Source of the DNA: Streptomyces sp. ERV7 | GTDB lineage: Bacteria > Actinomycetota > Actinomycetes > Streptomycetales > Streptomycetaceae | Length of the DNA stretch: 64,000 nt | Assembly (NCBI RefSeq): GCF_001653515.1 | Contig: NZ_LYOY01000051.1 | Coordinates: 888,001-952,000 of the forward strand | Direction of reading: 5' to 3' | Shown: positions 53,929 through 64,000 of the stretch, piece after piece | Position numbering within the stretch: the first letter of the stretch is position 1 | Layout of the letters: each line of letters starts with the position of its first letter | Notes under the pieces: generated by a model | The model's input: the letters and a program-made list of their open reading frames with translations, nothing else | What the model was told of the DNA's origin: nothing | Database searches by the model: none | Program-made: the position numbers and the translations under genes

Positions 53929-54363
53929 ATGGCGAGCGATGCGCCGACCGGACACGTCTCGGACCTCGACTGGCTGCTCAGCGGCCTTGTCCAGCGGGTG
54001 CCCTACACACGCAACGCGGTCCTGCTCTCCTCCGACGGGCTGGTGAAGTCCGTTCACGGTCTCGACGTCGACAGCGCCGACCACATGGCGGCCCTCGCCT
54101 CCGGGCTCTACTCGCTGGGCCGCAGCGCGGGCGCGCGCTTCGGCGACGGCGGCGAGGTCCGCCAGGTGGTGGTGGAGCTCGACTCCACGCTGCTGTTCGT
54201 CTCCACGGCCGGCTCGGGCACCTGTCTCGCCGTGCTCGCCGGGCGCGAGGCGGACGCGGCGGTGCTCGGGTACGAGATGGCGATGCTGGTGAAGAGCGTA
54301 CGGCCCTACCTCGTGACACCGGCCCGGCAAGGTGCCGGTACACCGAGCGGCACGAGGCGCTGA
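53929..54363 (+). CDS. Roadblock/LC7 protein (conservon CvnB-type)
   Basis: A 144-residue regulator of small GTPases. The roadblock fold is visible in LDWLLSGLVQRVPYTRNAVL, LLSSDGLVKSVHGLD, HMAALASGLYSLGRSAG and GSGTCLAVLAGREADAAVLG. First gene of a tight four-gene conservon-like operon; AAGGAG precedes the ATG. The usual CvnA sensor-kinase gene is not upstream. Confidence 0.9.
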   Translation: MASDAPTGHVSDLDWLLSGLVQRVPYTRNAVLLSSDGLVKSVHGLDVDSADHMAALASGLYSLGRSAGARFGDGGEVRQVVVELDSTLLFVSTAGSGTCLAVLAGREADAAVLGYEMAMLVKSVRPYLVTPARQGAGTPSGTRR

Positions 54364-54365
54364 GC

Positions 54366-54737
54366 GTGCCGGCCCCGCAGGACGGACCGTGGCTCGACGA
54401 CGCGGCCGGGCGGCTGATCCGCCCGTACACCGTGAGCAACGGCCGCACCCGGCCGACCGCCACGCTGGACCTGCTCTCCCAGGTGATGGCGACCGGGCAG
54501 CCGCCCCAGACACATCTCGGGCCCGAGCACTCGCAGGCGCTCGGGCTGTGCGAGGGGCCCACCTCGGTGGCGGAGATCGCGGCCCATCTGCGGCTGCCCG
54601 CCGTCGTCACCAAGGTCCTGCTGTCCGACCTGGTGGACTGCGGGGCGGTGACGGCCCGTGCGCCCCGCTTTCACCACACCCCGACCGACCGTTCTCTGCT
54701 GGAGGCAGTGCTCGATGGCCTACGACGACGGCTCTGA
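54366..54737 (+). CDS. DUF742 protein (conservon CvnC-type)
   Basis: A 123-residue winged-HTH-like protein. It has LIRPYTVSNGRTRPT near the N-terminus, typical of DUF742, and a helix-turn-helix-like TSVAEIAAHLRLPAVVTKVL. GTG at 54366 starts two bases after the CvnB stop. It overlaps the GTPase gene by 23 bp. Confidence 0.9.
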   Translation: MPAPQDGPWLDDAAGRLIRPYTVSNGRTRPTATLDLLSQVMATGQPPQTHLGPEHSQALGLCEGPTSVAEIAAHLRLPAVVTKVLLSDLVDCGAVTARAPRFHHTPTDRSLLEAVLDGLRRRL

Positions 54738-55329
54738 CGTCAGCCTTGCCGTGGATCTCTTCCCCACCGCGCTGAAGATCCTCGTCGCCGGCGGCTTCGG
54801 GGTCGGCAAGACGACCTTCGTGGGCGCGGTCAGCGAGATCGAACCGCTCTCCACCGAGGAGTTGCTCACCACGGTCAGCGTGGCGCACGACAGCCTCGAA
54901 GGGGTGGAGTCCAAGACCACCACCACGGTCGCCATGGACTTCGGGCGCATCACGCTCGACGAGCAGCATGTGCTGTACCTGTTCGGCACGCCCGGGCAGG
55001 AGCGGTTCTGGTTCATGTGGGACGAGCTCTCCGAGGGTGCGCTCGGCGCGGTGATCCTGGCGGACACCCGGCGCCTGGAGGACTGCTTCTCCGCCGTGGA
55101 CTTCTTCGAGCGGCGCGGGATCGGCTTCCTCGTCGCGGTCAACGAGTTCGACGGGGCCTTCCGGTACACCCCGGACGAGGTCCGGTCCGCCATAGACCTC
55201 AAGCCGGAGGTTCCCGTCGTGCTGTGCGACGCCCGTATCGGCAGCTCCGGGATCGGCACCCTGGTCACCCTGGTCCAGCATCTGCTGTCCACCTTTCCGG
55301 CCGCCACCAGCCATGGAGCCCACACATGA
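54715..55329 (+). CDS. Small GTPase/ATP-GTP-binding protein (conservon CvnD-type)
   Basis: A 204-residue Ras-like GTPase of the MglA/CvnD group. P-loop at residues 26-33 (GGFGVGKT), switch region SKTTTTVAMDFGRITLD, G3 LFGTPGQERFWFMWDE and a G4-like VAVNEFDG. GGAGG precedes the ATG at 54715. The CvnB/C/D set acts as a membrane-associated switch in Streptomyces. Confidence 0.93.
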   Translation: MAYDDGSDVSLAVDLFPTALKILVAGGFGVGKTTFVGAVSEIEPLSTEELLTTVSVAHDSLEGVESKTTTTVAMDFGRITLDEQHVLYLFGTPGQERFWFMWDELSEGALGAVILADTRRLEDCFSAVDFFERRGIGFLVAVNEFDGAFRYTPDEVRSAIDLKPEVPVVLCDARIGSSGIGTLVTLVQHLLSTFPAATSHGAHT

Positions 55330-55895
55330 CGTACGACCCCACCGGCCATCTGCTGCTCACCCCGGTCGACCGGGAGGCACCGGTCCGCGTGCAGCGGCTG
55401 CGCCAGCTCGGTATGGGGGAGCATCCCGATCCGGCGTTCGACGAGTTCGCCCATAAACTCGCGGAGGTCACCGCGGCGCCCTATTCGATGGTCAACTTCA
55501 TCGACGAGAACCAGCAGTTCTTCGCCGGGCTGCACACCCCGGAGGGGGCGCACGCGGACACCGATCTGAACGCGGTGGCCGCGTCCGGCGGGGTGAGCCG
55601 GTTCATGGCCCGCGACCACGGCTACTGCCCGCATGTGGTGGTGCGCCGAAAAGCCCTGGTCCTGGAGGACGTCTGCGACTACCCGCGCTTCGCGGGCAAC
55701 CCGGTGGTCGACGAGATCGGCATCCGCTCCTATCTCGGCGCCCCGCTGATCGACCGGACCGGGATCGCGCTCGGCACCATCTGCGTCGTCGACACCGAGC
55801 CGCGGCCGTGGGGCCGGGCGGGCCTGGAGACGATCAAGTCGATGGCGGCCGAGCTGATCGAGCAGATCCATCGCCGGGAGGACGGCGGCTTCTGA
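55326..55895 (+). CDS. GAF-domain sensor protein in the conservon
   Basis: A 189-residue protein overlapping the GTPase by ATGA. The GAF fold spans about 25-180: DPAFDEFAHKLAEVTAAPYS, MVNFIDENQQFFAGLH, HGYCPHVVVRRKALVLEDVC, VVDEIGIRSYLGAPLIDR and GTICVVDTEPR. Possible ligand or redox cysteines are Cys102 and Cys115. It may replace the missing CvnA input kinase. Confidence 0.88.
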   Translation: MTYDPTGHLLLTPVDREAPVRVQRLRQLGMGEHPDPAFDEFAHKLAEVTAAPYSMVNFIDENQQFFAGLHTPEGAHADTDLNAVAASGGVSRFMARDHGYCPHVVVRRKALVLEDVCDYPRFAGNPVVDEIGIRSYLGAPLIDRTGIALGTICVVDTEPRPWGRAGLETIKSMAAELIEQIHRREDGGF

Positions 55896-55921
55896 CCGCC
55901 GCCCCACCGGCTCCCGCGCGG

Positions 55922-57127
55922 TCAGTGGGCCGCCGCGAACTCCTCCATGCGTACGGCATCGGAGAGCCGCTGTGACCACTGGCCCTTCGTCGTGCCCAGT
56001 GCCACTTCGGCCAGCCGCAGCAGCTGGACGTCCGTGGTGCCGGCCGGGGCGAAAATGTGGTGCGCGTCGCGCAGATAGCGCTCGATCGGACGGTCGGTGA
56101 AGAGACCGGCCGCCGCGTGGATCTCCATGGCGCTGCGCGCCGAGTCGAGCGTGGACTCCACATTGACCACCTTGGCGTTCATCAGCTCGGCGTCGCACGG
56201 CAGGCCCTGGTCGAGCAGATGCACCGCGTGGTACGCGGCGAGCCGGGCCGTCATCAGCCGGGACTGCAGCCGGCCCAGCTTAATCTTGATGTTGGGCAGT
56301 TCGTACAGCGGCTTGCCGTAGCGGATCCGCTCCGTGCAGAACGTGGTGGTCTCCTCCAGGATCGCCCGGTGGATCCCGAGCGAGACGGCCGTGAGATTGG
56401 CCCGGCCGTACAGGACGCTGGAGGAGTAGGCCACGGCGAGCCCGTCGCCCTCCTCGCCGAGGCGGCTCTCCACCGGCACCCGGCAGTTGTCGAAGTGGAG
56501 CTCGCCGAAGCTGAAGCCGTGCAGCCCCATCGTGTCGCGCTCGGCGCCGACCGAGAACCCGGGCCGGTCGGACTCGACGAGGAACGCGGTCAGCCCCCGC
56601 GAGCCGGGGCCGGTGCGGACGACCACGCCGTGCACATCTCCTACATGACTGTTTCCGACGTACACTTTGCGGCCGTTGAGGACGTAGTCGTCGCCGTCGC
56701 GGACCGCGCTCGCCGTCATCCCCAGGACATGACCGCCGGACTCGGGCTCGGTCACGGCGATCGTCGGGAGGCAGTCACCGGCGGAGATGGCGGGGAGCCA
56801 GTGCTTCTTCTGCTCCTCGCTGCCGAAGTGGACTATCTTGGCCACCCCCAGCTGGGAGGCCTGCGCCATGGCGCCCATGGCGCCGCTGACCCGGGACAAC
56901 TCCTCGATGATGATGGTCTTCCCGAGGTGTCCGACGCCCATTCCCCCGTACGACGGGCTGACGGTCGCGCCTATCCAGCCCTGCCGGGCGATCAGCCGGG
57001 ACAGGTCGTACTGGACGGAACGTGCCGCCTCCATCGCCGCTATCCGGGGCCGGATCTCGCATTCCGCGAACTGCCGTACACACTCCCGCAGTTGGTGATG
57101 CGGGCGGCTGCTGAAGTATCCGTCCAT
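55922..57127 (-). CDS. Acyl-CoA dehydrogenase family protein
   Basis: A 401-residue FAD flavoenzyme. The N-terminal helical domain begins HHQLRECVRQFAECEIRPRI. The middle beta-domain has PTIAVTEPESGGHVLGMTA and GRKVYVGNSHVGDVHGVVV. The C-terminal helical domain has RIRYGKPLYELPNIKIKLG and ends FAPAGTTDVQLLRLAEVALG. The ATG at 57127 is chosen because GGAGGG lies upstream; earlier in-frame ATGs have no site. A consensus TTGACA on the minus strand lies at plus 57257-57262. Relatives occur in natural-product pathways as well as in fatty acid oxidation; the substrate is unknown. Confidence 0.88.
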   Translation of the reverse strand: MDGYFSSRPHHQLRECVRQFAECEIRPRIAAMEAARSVQYDLSRLIARQGWIGATVSPSYGGMGVGHLGKTIIIEELSRVSGAMGAMAQASQLGVAKIVHFGSEEQKKHWLPAISAGDCLPTIAVTEPESGGHVLGMTASAVRDGDDYVLNGRKVYVGNSHVGDVHGVVVRTGPGSRGLTAFLVESDRPGFSVGAERDTMGLHGFSFGELHFDNCRVPVESRLGEEGDGLAVAYSSSVLYGRANLTAVSLGIHRAILEETTTFCTERIRYGKPLYELPNIKIKLGRLQSRLMTARLAAYHAVHLLDQGLPCDAELMNAKVVNVESTLDSARSAMEIHAAAGLFTDRPIERYLRDAHHIFAPAGTTDVQLLRLAEVALGTTKGQWSQRLSDAVRMEEFAAAH

Positions 57128-57736
57128 GGCGAGCCCTCCTCCGCGAAACGCCTGCTCGTAACGGTGTTCGAGCAGGTGGTGCATCGGCAGTGGTCCCCGT
57201 CCCGAAGAGGCCGACCTCATCATGTTGTTGATCATTCGGTGGCGCTTCAACGCACTTGTCAACTTTGGCCGAAAGGCGGCGTGTTGACGTTTGACTACTG
57301 GTGTGTTCTGTGAGGTTGGCCTCCTCGGTTCCACTCGGTTGGCATTCCCCGGTCCCCACTTTTTGCCACATGCCAACGGCAAAGGTTTCGTGGGCATACG
57401 GCACTGAGGGACAGCTTTCGGTCCCGGATGTGCACAGGGACGGCATCCAGGAGCACCCCGGGGCGCGATTGGGCGCCGGGCGTGAACGCATTCGGAAGCC
57501 CGCAGGCCGCCCGTCGTACGGCCTCCGCCTGTGCGAACCTGATCGTTTCACGATGCGACGGCCAAGCGCTGTTCCGGACCGGCGCGTTGGAGTGGGCCAG
57601 GTGGTGGCAGCGCGAAAGAGCGGGCCCAGGTGCGGACTCCGGCGTGCGGCACCGGACCGGGCGCCGCTGTCATCATCGGGCACCGGACCGCTCCGGCGTG
57701 CCGGGCCACCCCGCCCAGACCGTAAGGAAGTTGACC
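57128..57736. other. 609-bp divergent intergenic region
   Basis: No gene is credible here. It lies between the divergently transcribed acyl-CoA dehydrogenase and Gfo/Idh genes. Visible are a minus-strand TTGACA (57257-57262), an inverted repeat GTTGGCAT (57338-57345)/ATGCCAAC (57370-57377) enclosing TTTGCC/GGCAAA pairs, and an AT-richer stretch 57225-57380 typical of regulatory DNA. The part 57420-57700 shows nothing specific. Confidence 0.5.
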
Positions 57737-58921
57737 ATGACCGACCTCCGTATCGGCGTCCTCGGCTTCGGCCTGCGCGGCAGCCTCGCCCGCGTCGCCC
57801 ACCGCCCCGGCCGAGGCTCCGTCGTCACCGCGCTCGCCGACCCCGACCCCCGGGCCCGCGCGCGGGCCGCCGAGGCCTTCCCCGACGCCGCCATGACGGG
57901 CGAGCACCGCAAGGTCGTCGAGGACCCCGAGATCGACGCGCTGCTCATCCTCACTCCCGACCACACCCACGCCGACCTCGCCTGCGAGGCCCTGCGCGGC
58001 GGCAAGCCCGTCTTCGTGGAGAAGCCCCTGGACATCTCGGTCGAGCGCTGCGACACCATCCTGCGCACGGCGCAGGAGACCGGGTCGCGGCTGTACGTCG
58101 GCCACAACATGCGCCATATGCCGGTGGTACGCCTGATGCGCGACCTCGTCGAGCGCGGGGCGATCGGCACGGTCAAGACGGTCTGGATCCGCCACTTCGT
58201 CGGCTACGGCGGCGACTGGTACTTCAAGGACTGGCACGCCGAGCGCGCCCGCACCACCGGTCTGCTGCTCCAGAAGGCCGCCCATGACATCGACGTACTG
58301 CACTGGCTGGCCGGCGGCTACGCGCGCGATGTCCAGGCGATGGGCGACCTCATGGTCTACGGGGACAATCCGCACCGGCGCGCTCAGGGCGAGCCCAAGG
58401 CGGACGACTGGTACACCAAGGACGGCCACTGGCCGCCGCACACCCAGCGCGCCCTCAACCCGGTGATCGACATCGAGGACGTCTCGCTGCTGAACATGCG
58501 CCTGGACAACGGTGTGCTCGCCGCCTACCAGCAGTGCCACTTCACCCCCGACTACTGGCGCAACTACACGGTCATCGGGGACGCGGGCCGGCTGGAGAAC
58601 TTCGGCGACGGGCCGGGCAGCCGGGTCAAGGTGTGGAACGCCCGGCGCTCCCACTTCCGGGAGGAGCCCGACGAGGTCCACGAGGTGCCGCCCGCCCGGG
58701 ACGACTCCGGCCACGGCGGGGCGGACCCGCTCCTGATCGACGAGTTCCTGCGCTTCGTGCGCGAGGGCGGCCGCACGGACACCTCGCCGGTGGCCGCGCG
58801 GATGGCGGTGGCGGCGGGGTACGAGGCGACCATGTCCCTGCGCGACGGCGGCACGCCCCGCCGGGTCGAACCCCTCGATCCGGAGCTCGCGGCCTATTTC
58901 GCGGCGGGTCAGCTTCGCTGA
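57737..58921 (+). CDS. Gfo/Idh/MocA-family oxidoreductase
   Basis: A 394-residue NAD(P)-dependent oxidoreductase. The Rossmann start is LRIGVLGFGLRGSLARVAH and the catalytic-lysine motif is FVEKPLDISVERCD. The C-terminal domain has LLLQKAAHDIDVLHWLAGG, the family's active-site histidine/aspartate segment. AAGGAAG precedes the ATG by six bases. Probably acts on a sugar, cyclitol or glycoside; no transporter or regulator is adjacent to specify which. Confidence 0.88.
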   Translation: MTDLRIGVLGFGLRGSLARVAHRPGRGSVVTALADPDPRARARAAEAFPDAAMTGEHRKVVEDPEIDALLILTPDHTHADLACEALRGGKPVFVEKPLDISVERCDTILRTAQETGSRLYVGHNMRHMPVVRLMRDLVERGAIGTVKTVWIRHFVGYGGDWYFKDWHAERARTTGLLLQKAAHDIDVLHWLAGGYARDVQAMGDLMVYGDNPHRRAQGEPKADDWYTKDGHWPPHTQRALNPVIDIEDVSLLNMRLDNGVLAAYQQCHFTPDYWRNYTVIGDAGRLENFGDGPGSRVKVWNARRSHFREEPDEVHEVPPARDDSGHGGADPLLIDEFLRFVREGGRTDTSPVAARMAVAAGYEATMSLRDGGTPRRVEPLDPELAAYFAAGQLR

Positions 58922-59030
58922 GACGGTCCGCCGGGCCCGTCGGCCGAAAGGGGTTCGTGACCACCGGTCGAAGTGCGGTATTGTTCTCGTGCACCTTCGG
59001 CCGGGGGAAACCCGCAGGTCAGAGGGGCAT

Positions 59031-61510
<2,480 letters not shown>

Positions 61511-61527
61511 TCCGCGGCGGCACCCCC

Positions 61528-61570
61528 ACCGCCCCGGCCGGCATCACGCCCGGCCGGGGCGGTCGCCTTT
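61528..61570 (+). terminator. Rho-independent terminator of icd
   Basis: Perfect 14-bp stem ACCGCCCCGGCCGG/CCGGCCGGGGCGGT (61528-61541, 61550-61563), then CGCC and TTTT. Confidence 0.85.
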
Positions 61571-61718
61571 TCCCCGGCTTTTCCCGTCGCCGCGCCGAGC
61601 TTTTCCGGTTCTCCCCGCGCTCCCGGAAGGTTTCCGCGGCCGACCTTCGCCGACCTGCCGCGAAAGCGCCCCCGCGCTGGCACCATGGGGAAATTCCGGC
61701 GGTGCTTCAGGGGGAGCG

Positions 61719-62762
61719 ATGGTCGAACTGTCCGTGGAAGAGCGTCAGCGGCTCGTCACCCTGCTGACCGCCGTGCCGGTCCTCGGCTCCCCGTCCGGGC
61801 GCGCCGAGATCCTGGCCCTGGCCGGTCTGGGCGGCCTCGTCCCGCACATCGACCTCGAAGGTCCCACGCTGGTGGCGGTCAGCCGCATCGTCACGCACCT
61901 CTCCGCGTACGGCAGGGTCTCCTACGACCACGAGGCCCTCGGTCTGCTCCTCAACGTGATCGCCACCCTCACCGGCAAGGAGCAGCAGGACTTCCTCGCC
62001 GCCCTGCTGCTGCGCCACCGCATGATGGTCCCGGTCTCCCCGGCCCCGGCGGTCACCGTCTGGAAGGGTGCCACCAGCCCCGGCGGGGTCGAGGAGAAGA
62101 TCATCGCCGCCAATACGCTGCGGCCGGTCCACTTCCTGGAGCTCGCCCTGGCCGCCGCCCGGCCGGTCTGCCAGATCGTGGTGGAGCACGGCGCCGGCCG
62201 CTGGACCGGCACGGGCTTCCTGATCGCGGACGACCTGCTGCTGACCAACCATCACGTACTGCCGCACGCGAACCTGCTCGGCGGCGCCCGCTTCCTCTTC
62301 AACTACGAGGACGACTCGTCGGGGCGGCCGCGCCCGGTGCACGAGGTGCGCGCCACCGGGCGGCTCCATCTGGCCGACGAGCGCCACGACTTCGCGCTCG
62401 TCGAGCTCGCGGAGAGCCCCGGCAGCGAGTGGGGGCATCTGGAGATGTCCGGTGAGCCGCCCCGGCAGGGCGACCGCGTCAACATCGTGCAGCACCCGGC
62501 CGGGCGGCCCAAGCAGATCGCGCTCCAGAGCAACTTCGTGGAGTACGCCGACGCCGATGTCGTCCAGTACGTCACGGCCACCCTGCCCGGCTCCTCCGGC
62601 GCCCCCGTGCTCACCGACGACTGGCGGGTCTGCGCGGTCCACCACGCCGGCGGCAATCTCCAGGAACCCGCCACCGGCAGCTACTACTACCGCAACGAGG
62701 GGATCCTGCTGAGCCGGATCCTGCGCGAACTCCCGCCCGACGTCCGCTCCCGCCTCGGCTGA
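61719..62762 (+). CDS. Effector-associated-domain trypsin-like serine protease
   Basis: A 347-residue protein without a signal peptide, so probably cytoplasmic. Residues 1-105 are a helical adaptor ([55 protein letters not shown]) of the effector-associated-domain type. Residues 140-340 are a trypsin-fold peptidase with [20 protein letters not shown] (His179), [10 protein letters not shown] (Asp224) and [15 protein letters not shown] (Ser293), an intact triad. The ATG at 61719 follows GGGGAG. It ends 25 bp before a NACHT-type NTPase whose N-terminus resembles the same adaptor, so the protease is probably the effector recruited or unleashed by that sensor. The protein substrate is unknown. Confidence 0.88.
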   Translation: MVELSVEERQRLVTLLTAVPVLGSPSGRAEILALAGLGGLVPHIDLEGPTLVAVSRIVTHLSAYGRVSYDHEALGLLLNVIATLTGKEQQDFLAALLLRHRMMVPVSPAPAVTVWKGATSPGGVEEKIIAANTLRPVHFLELALAAARPVCQIVVEHGAGRWTGTGFLIADDLLLTNHHVLPHANLLGGARFLFNYEDDSSGRPRPVHEVRATGRLHLADERHDFALVELAESPGSEWGHLEMSGEPPRQGDRVNIVQHPAGRPKQIALQSNFVEYADADVVQYVTATLPGSSGAPVLTDDWRVCAVHHAGGNLQEPATGSYYYRNEGILLSRILRELPPDVRSRLG

Positions 62763-62787
62763 GCCATTGCACCCCGGAGAGAGGGCC

Positions 62788-64000
62788 ATGCCCGATTCGG
62801 ACCGCGCCGGGCTGCGCGGCAGACTCATCCAGAGCTTCGCCACGCTGCCCGGTATGAACGAGCCCGGGCAGCGGGCGTTCCTCCTGGAAAGCGCCGGATA
62901 CGGCGAGATGCTCCAGCGCGTCCCCTCCCACACCACCACCGTCTCCTTCTTCACCTCGGTCATCGCCCTGGTCGCCGGGGAAGGCCCGCGCGCCCTCGCG
63001 GACTTCGTCCGCGCGCTCGCCGCGGTGGCGGTCGTCGGGGTGGACCGCCAGGAGGCGATGGCCCGGCTCGCCGACGAGGTCGCCGGGCTCGACCCCGCCG
63101 ACCTCGACGCGCTCACCGCCACCGGCACCCCCTTCGCCGGACTGCGCGAGCGGGCCCGGCGCACCACCCTGCGGGAGATCTCCGAGATCGGCTCCAAGTA
63201 CCTGCGCGAGCTCTACTTCCGCCACCGCGAACTGGAGGACCGCGTCGAGGAGTTCCTGGCCAACGACAGCACCTGTCTGCTGGTCGTCTCCAAGCCCGGC
63301 CGGGGCAAGACCAATCTGCTCTGCTCCCTCGCCGAGCGCCGCCTGGAGGACTCGCTGGTCCTGCTGATGTCGGCGCGCGTGCCGGTCTCCGAGCCGCACG
63401 GGCTGCTCAGCCTGGTCGCCACCCGCCTCGGCTACGGCGCCGACTGGCCCGGCTGCTTCGCCGACCTCGCCCGCACCGCCGCCCCCGGCCGTCCGCCGCT
63501 GCTGCTCCTCGACGCGATCAACGAGTCCCCGGCCAAGCCGGAGGCGATGAAGGCGGCGCTGCACGAGCTGCTGCGGCAGGCCGAGAGCGCCGGGGTGAAG
63601 GTGGTGGTCACCTGCCGCACCGACTTCTGGCAGTTCTACCGCGCCCCGTTCTGGGCCAGCTACGTCTGGCAGCGCGAGCCGGTGCAGCACGGCCCGAGAG
63701 CCACGCCCGCGACCCGGGTCGAGGACGTGCCGCTCTTCCCCCTCGACTCCTTCCCCGAGGTCGCCGCCGCCTACTTCGGCGCCTTCGGTATCCGGGGGCG
63801 GCTGCGCGGCGAGGCCGCCGAGCGCTGCCGGCACGCGCTGGTGCTGCGCATCCTGTGCGAGGCGTACCGCGACCGCGACATCGGCGTCGTCGAGGACTTC
63901 CGGCTCTTCCGCCTCTTCAAGCTGTTCTGGGAGCGCAAGGTCGCGCAGGTCGCGTACGCCACCTCGCTCAAGGGGAAGGGCGCGGTGGCCGAACTCGTCC
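62788..64000 (+). CDS. NACHT/STAND-type NTPase with effector-associated domain (3' end outside window)
   Basis: The first 404 residues are visible with no stop. Residues 1-105 are a helical adaptor (LRGRLIQSFATLPGMNEPGQ, RAFLLESAGYGEML) aligning with the protease N-terminus at RL-(V/I), the P....P..RA spacing and the AG-G turn. An NTPase follows: Walker A SKPGRGKTNLL (168-178), Walker B PLLLLDAINES (237-246), sensor-1 VVVTCRTDFW (272-281), a PLFPLDSF turn and ALVLRILCEAY resembling the NACHT winged-helix entry. GGAGAGAGGG precedes the ATG at 62788. Such proteins usually carry C-terminal repeats that sense a trigger; here that part is beyond the window. Probably an infection or stress sensor controlling the protease. 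Confidence 0.85.
   Translation, partial: MPDSDRAGLRGRLIQSFATLPGMNEPGQRAFLLESAGYGEMLQRVPSHTTTVSFFTSVIALVAGEGPRALADFVRALAAVAVVGVDRQEAMARLADEVAGLDPADLDALTATGTPFAGLRERARRTTLREISEIGSKYLRELYFRHRELEDRVEEFLANDSTCLLVVSKPGRGKTNLLCSLAERRLEDSLVLLMSARVPVSEPHGLLSLVATRLGYGADWPGCFADLARTAAPGRPPLLLLDAINESPAKPEAMKAALHELLRQAESAGVKVVVTCRTDFWQFYRAPFWASYVWQREPVQHGPRATPATRVEDVPLFPLDSFPEVAAAYFGAFGIRGRLRGEAAERCRHALVLRILCEAYRDRDIGVVEDFRLFRLFKLFWERKVAQVAYATSLKGKGAVAELV

Overview
The window looks like a piece of a Streptomyces chromosome. It is very GC-rich, codons end in G or C, GTG and TTG starts and ATGA/GTGA overlaps are common, several genes look leaderless, and it carries Streptomyces-typical families (a conservon, DUF6243, GluABCD, monomeric Icd, a PcaD-PcaC fusion, GH46 chitosanase). 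No integrase, transposase or CRISPR array is visible.

Layout. 57-3349: two translationally coupled acyl-CoA synthetases. 3386-22219: a purine-to-glyoxylate salvage region. It holds gcl, katA, glxR, hyi, uraD, uraH, a DcuC/YfcC-type transporter, uricase, an 8-oxoguanine deaminase-type amidohydrolase and an NCS2 purine permease, plus regulators and small unknowns. Together these would import purines, turn 8-oxoguanine into urate, oxidise urate through 5-hydroxyisourate and OHCU to allantoin, remove the H2O2 (KatA), and pass allantoin-derived glyoxylate through tartronate semialdehyde to glycerate. Two operator-like palindromes link the genes: TCAACA-N3-TGTTGA at katA and uraD, and TTCCG-N5-CGGAA at gcl and hyi. 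22337-31540: a chitosanase with its operator, a TMEM175-like protein, a two-component system, twin P450s, and an inositol-dehydrogenase-like gene divergent from a GntR regulator. 31678-38498: a sugar ABC transporter with tandem binding proteins, a ROK kinase and a methyltransferase. 38614-45869: a micro-ORF, DUF6243, pcaL, xthA and the glutamate ABC operon gluABCD. 46126-48995: an L,D-transpeptidase lipoprotein and broken genes. 49114-53781: a reductive-pyrimidine/hydantoin operon. 53929-55895: a conservon-like operon. 55922-61510: an acyl-CoA dehydrogenase, a Gfo/Idh oxidoreductase, tRNA-Pro(GGG) and icd.

The last 2.3 kb (61719-64000) is the most unusual part. A trypsin-like protease with an N-terminal helical adaptor domain is followed by a NACHT/STAND-type NTPase whose N-terminus visibly resembles the same adaptor. 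This is the arrangement of effector-associated-domain conflict (immune-like) systems. The NTPase is cut by the window end.

A second theme is gene breakage. Three junctions splice the 5' part of one gene to the 3' part of another (about 17990-18020, 36875-36890 and 48074-48085), each in GC-rich or G-run sequence. Two further 5'-truncated remnants lie at 23980 and 45904, and the second also has a frameshift. These are either real deletions in this strain or assembly errors, and the sequence alone cannot decide. All family assignments come from reading motifs by eye; no searches were run.
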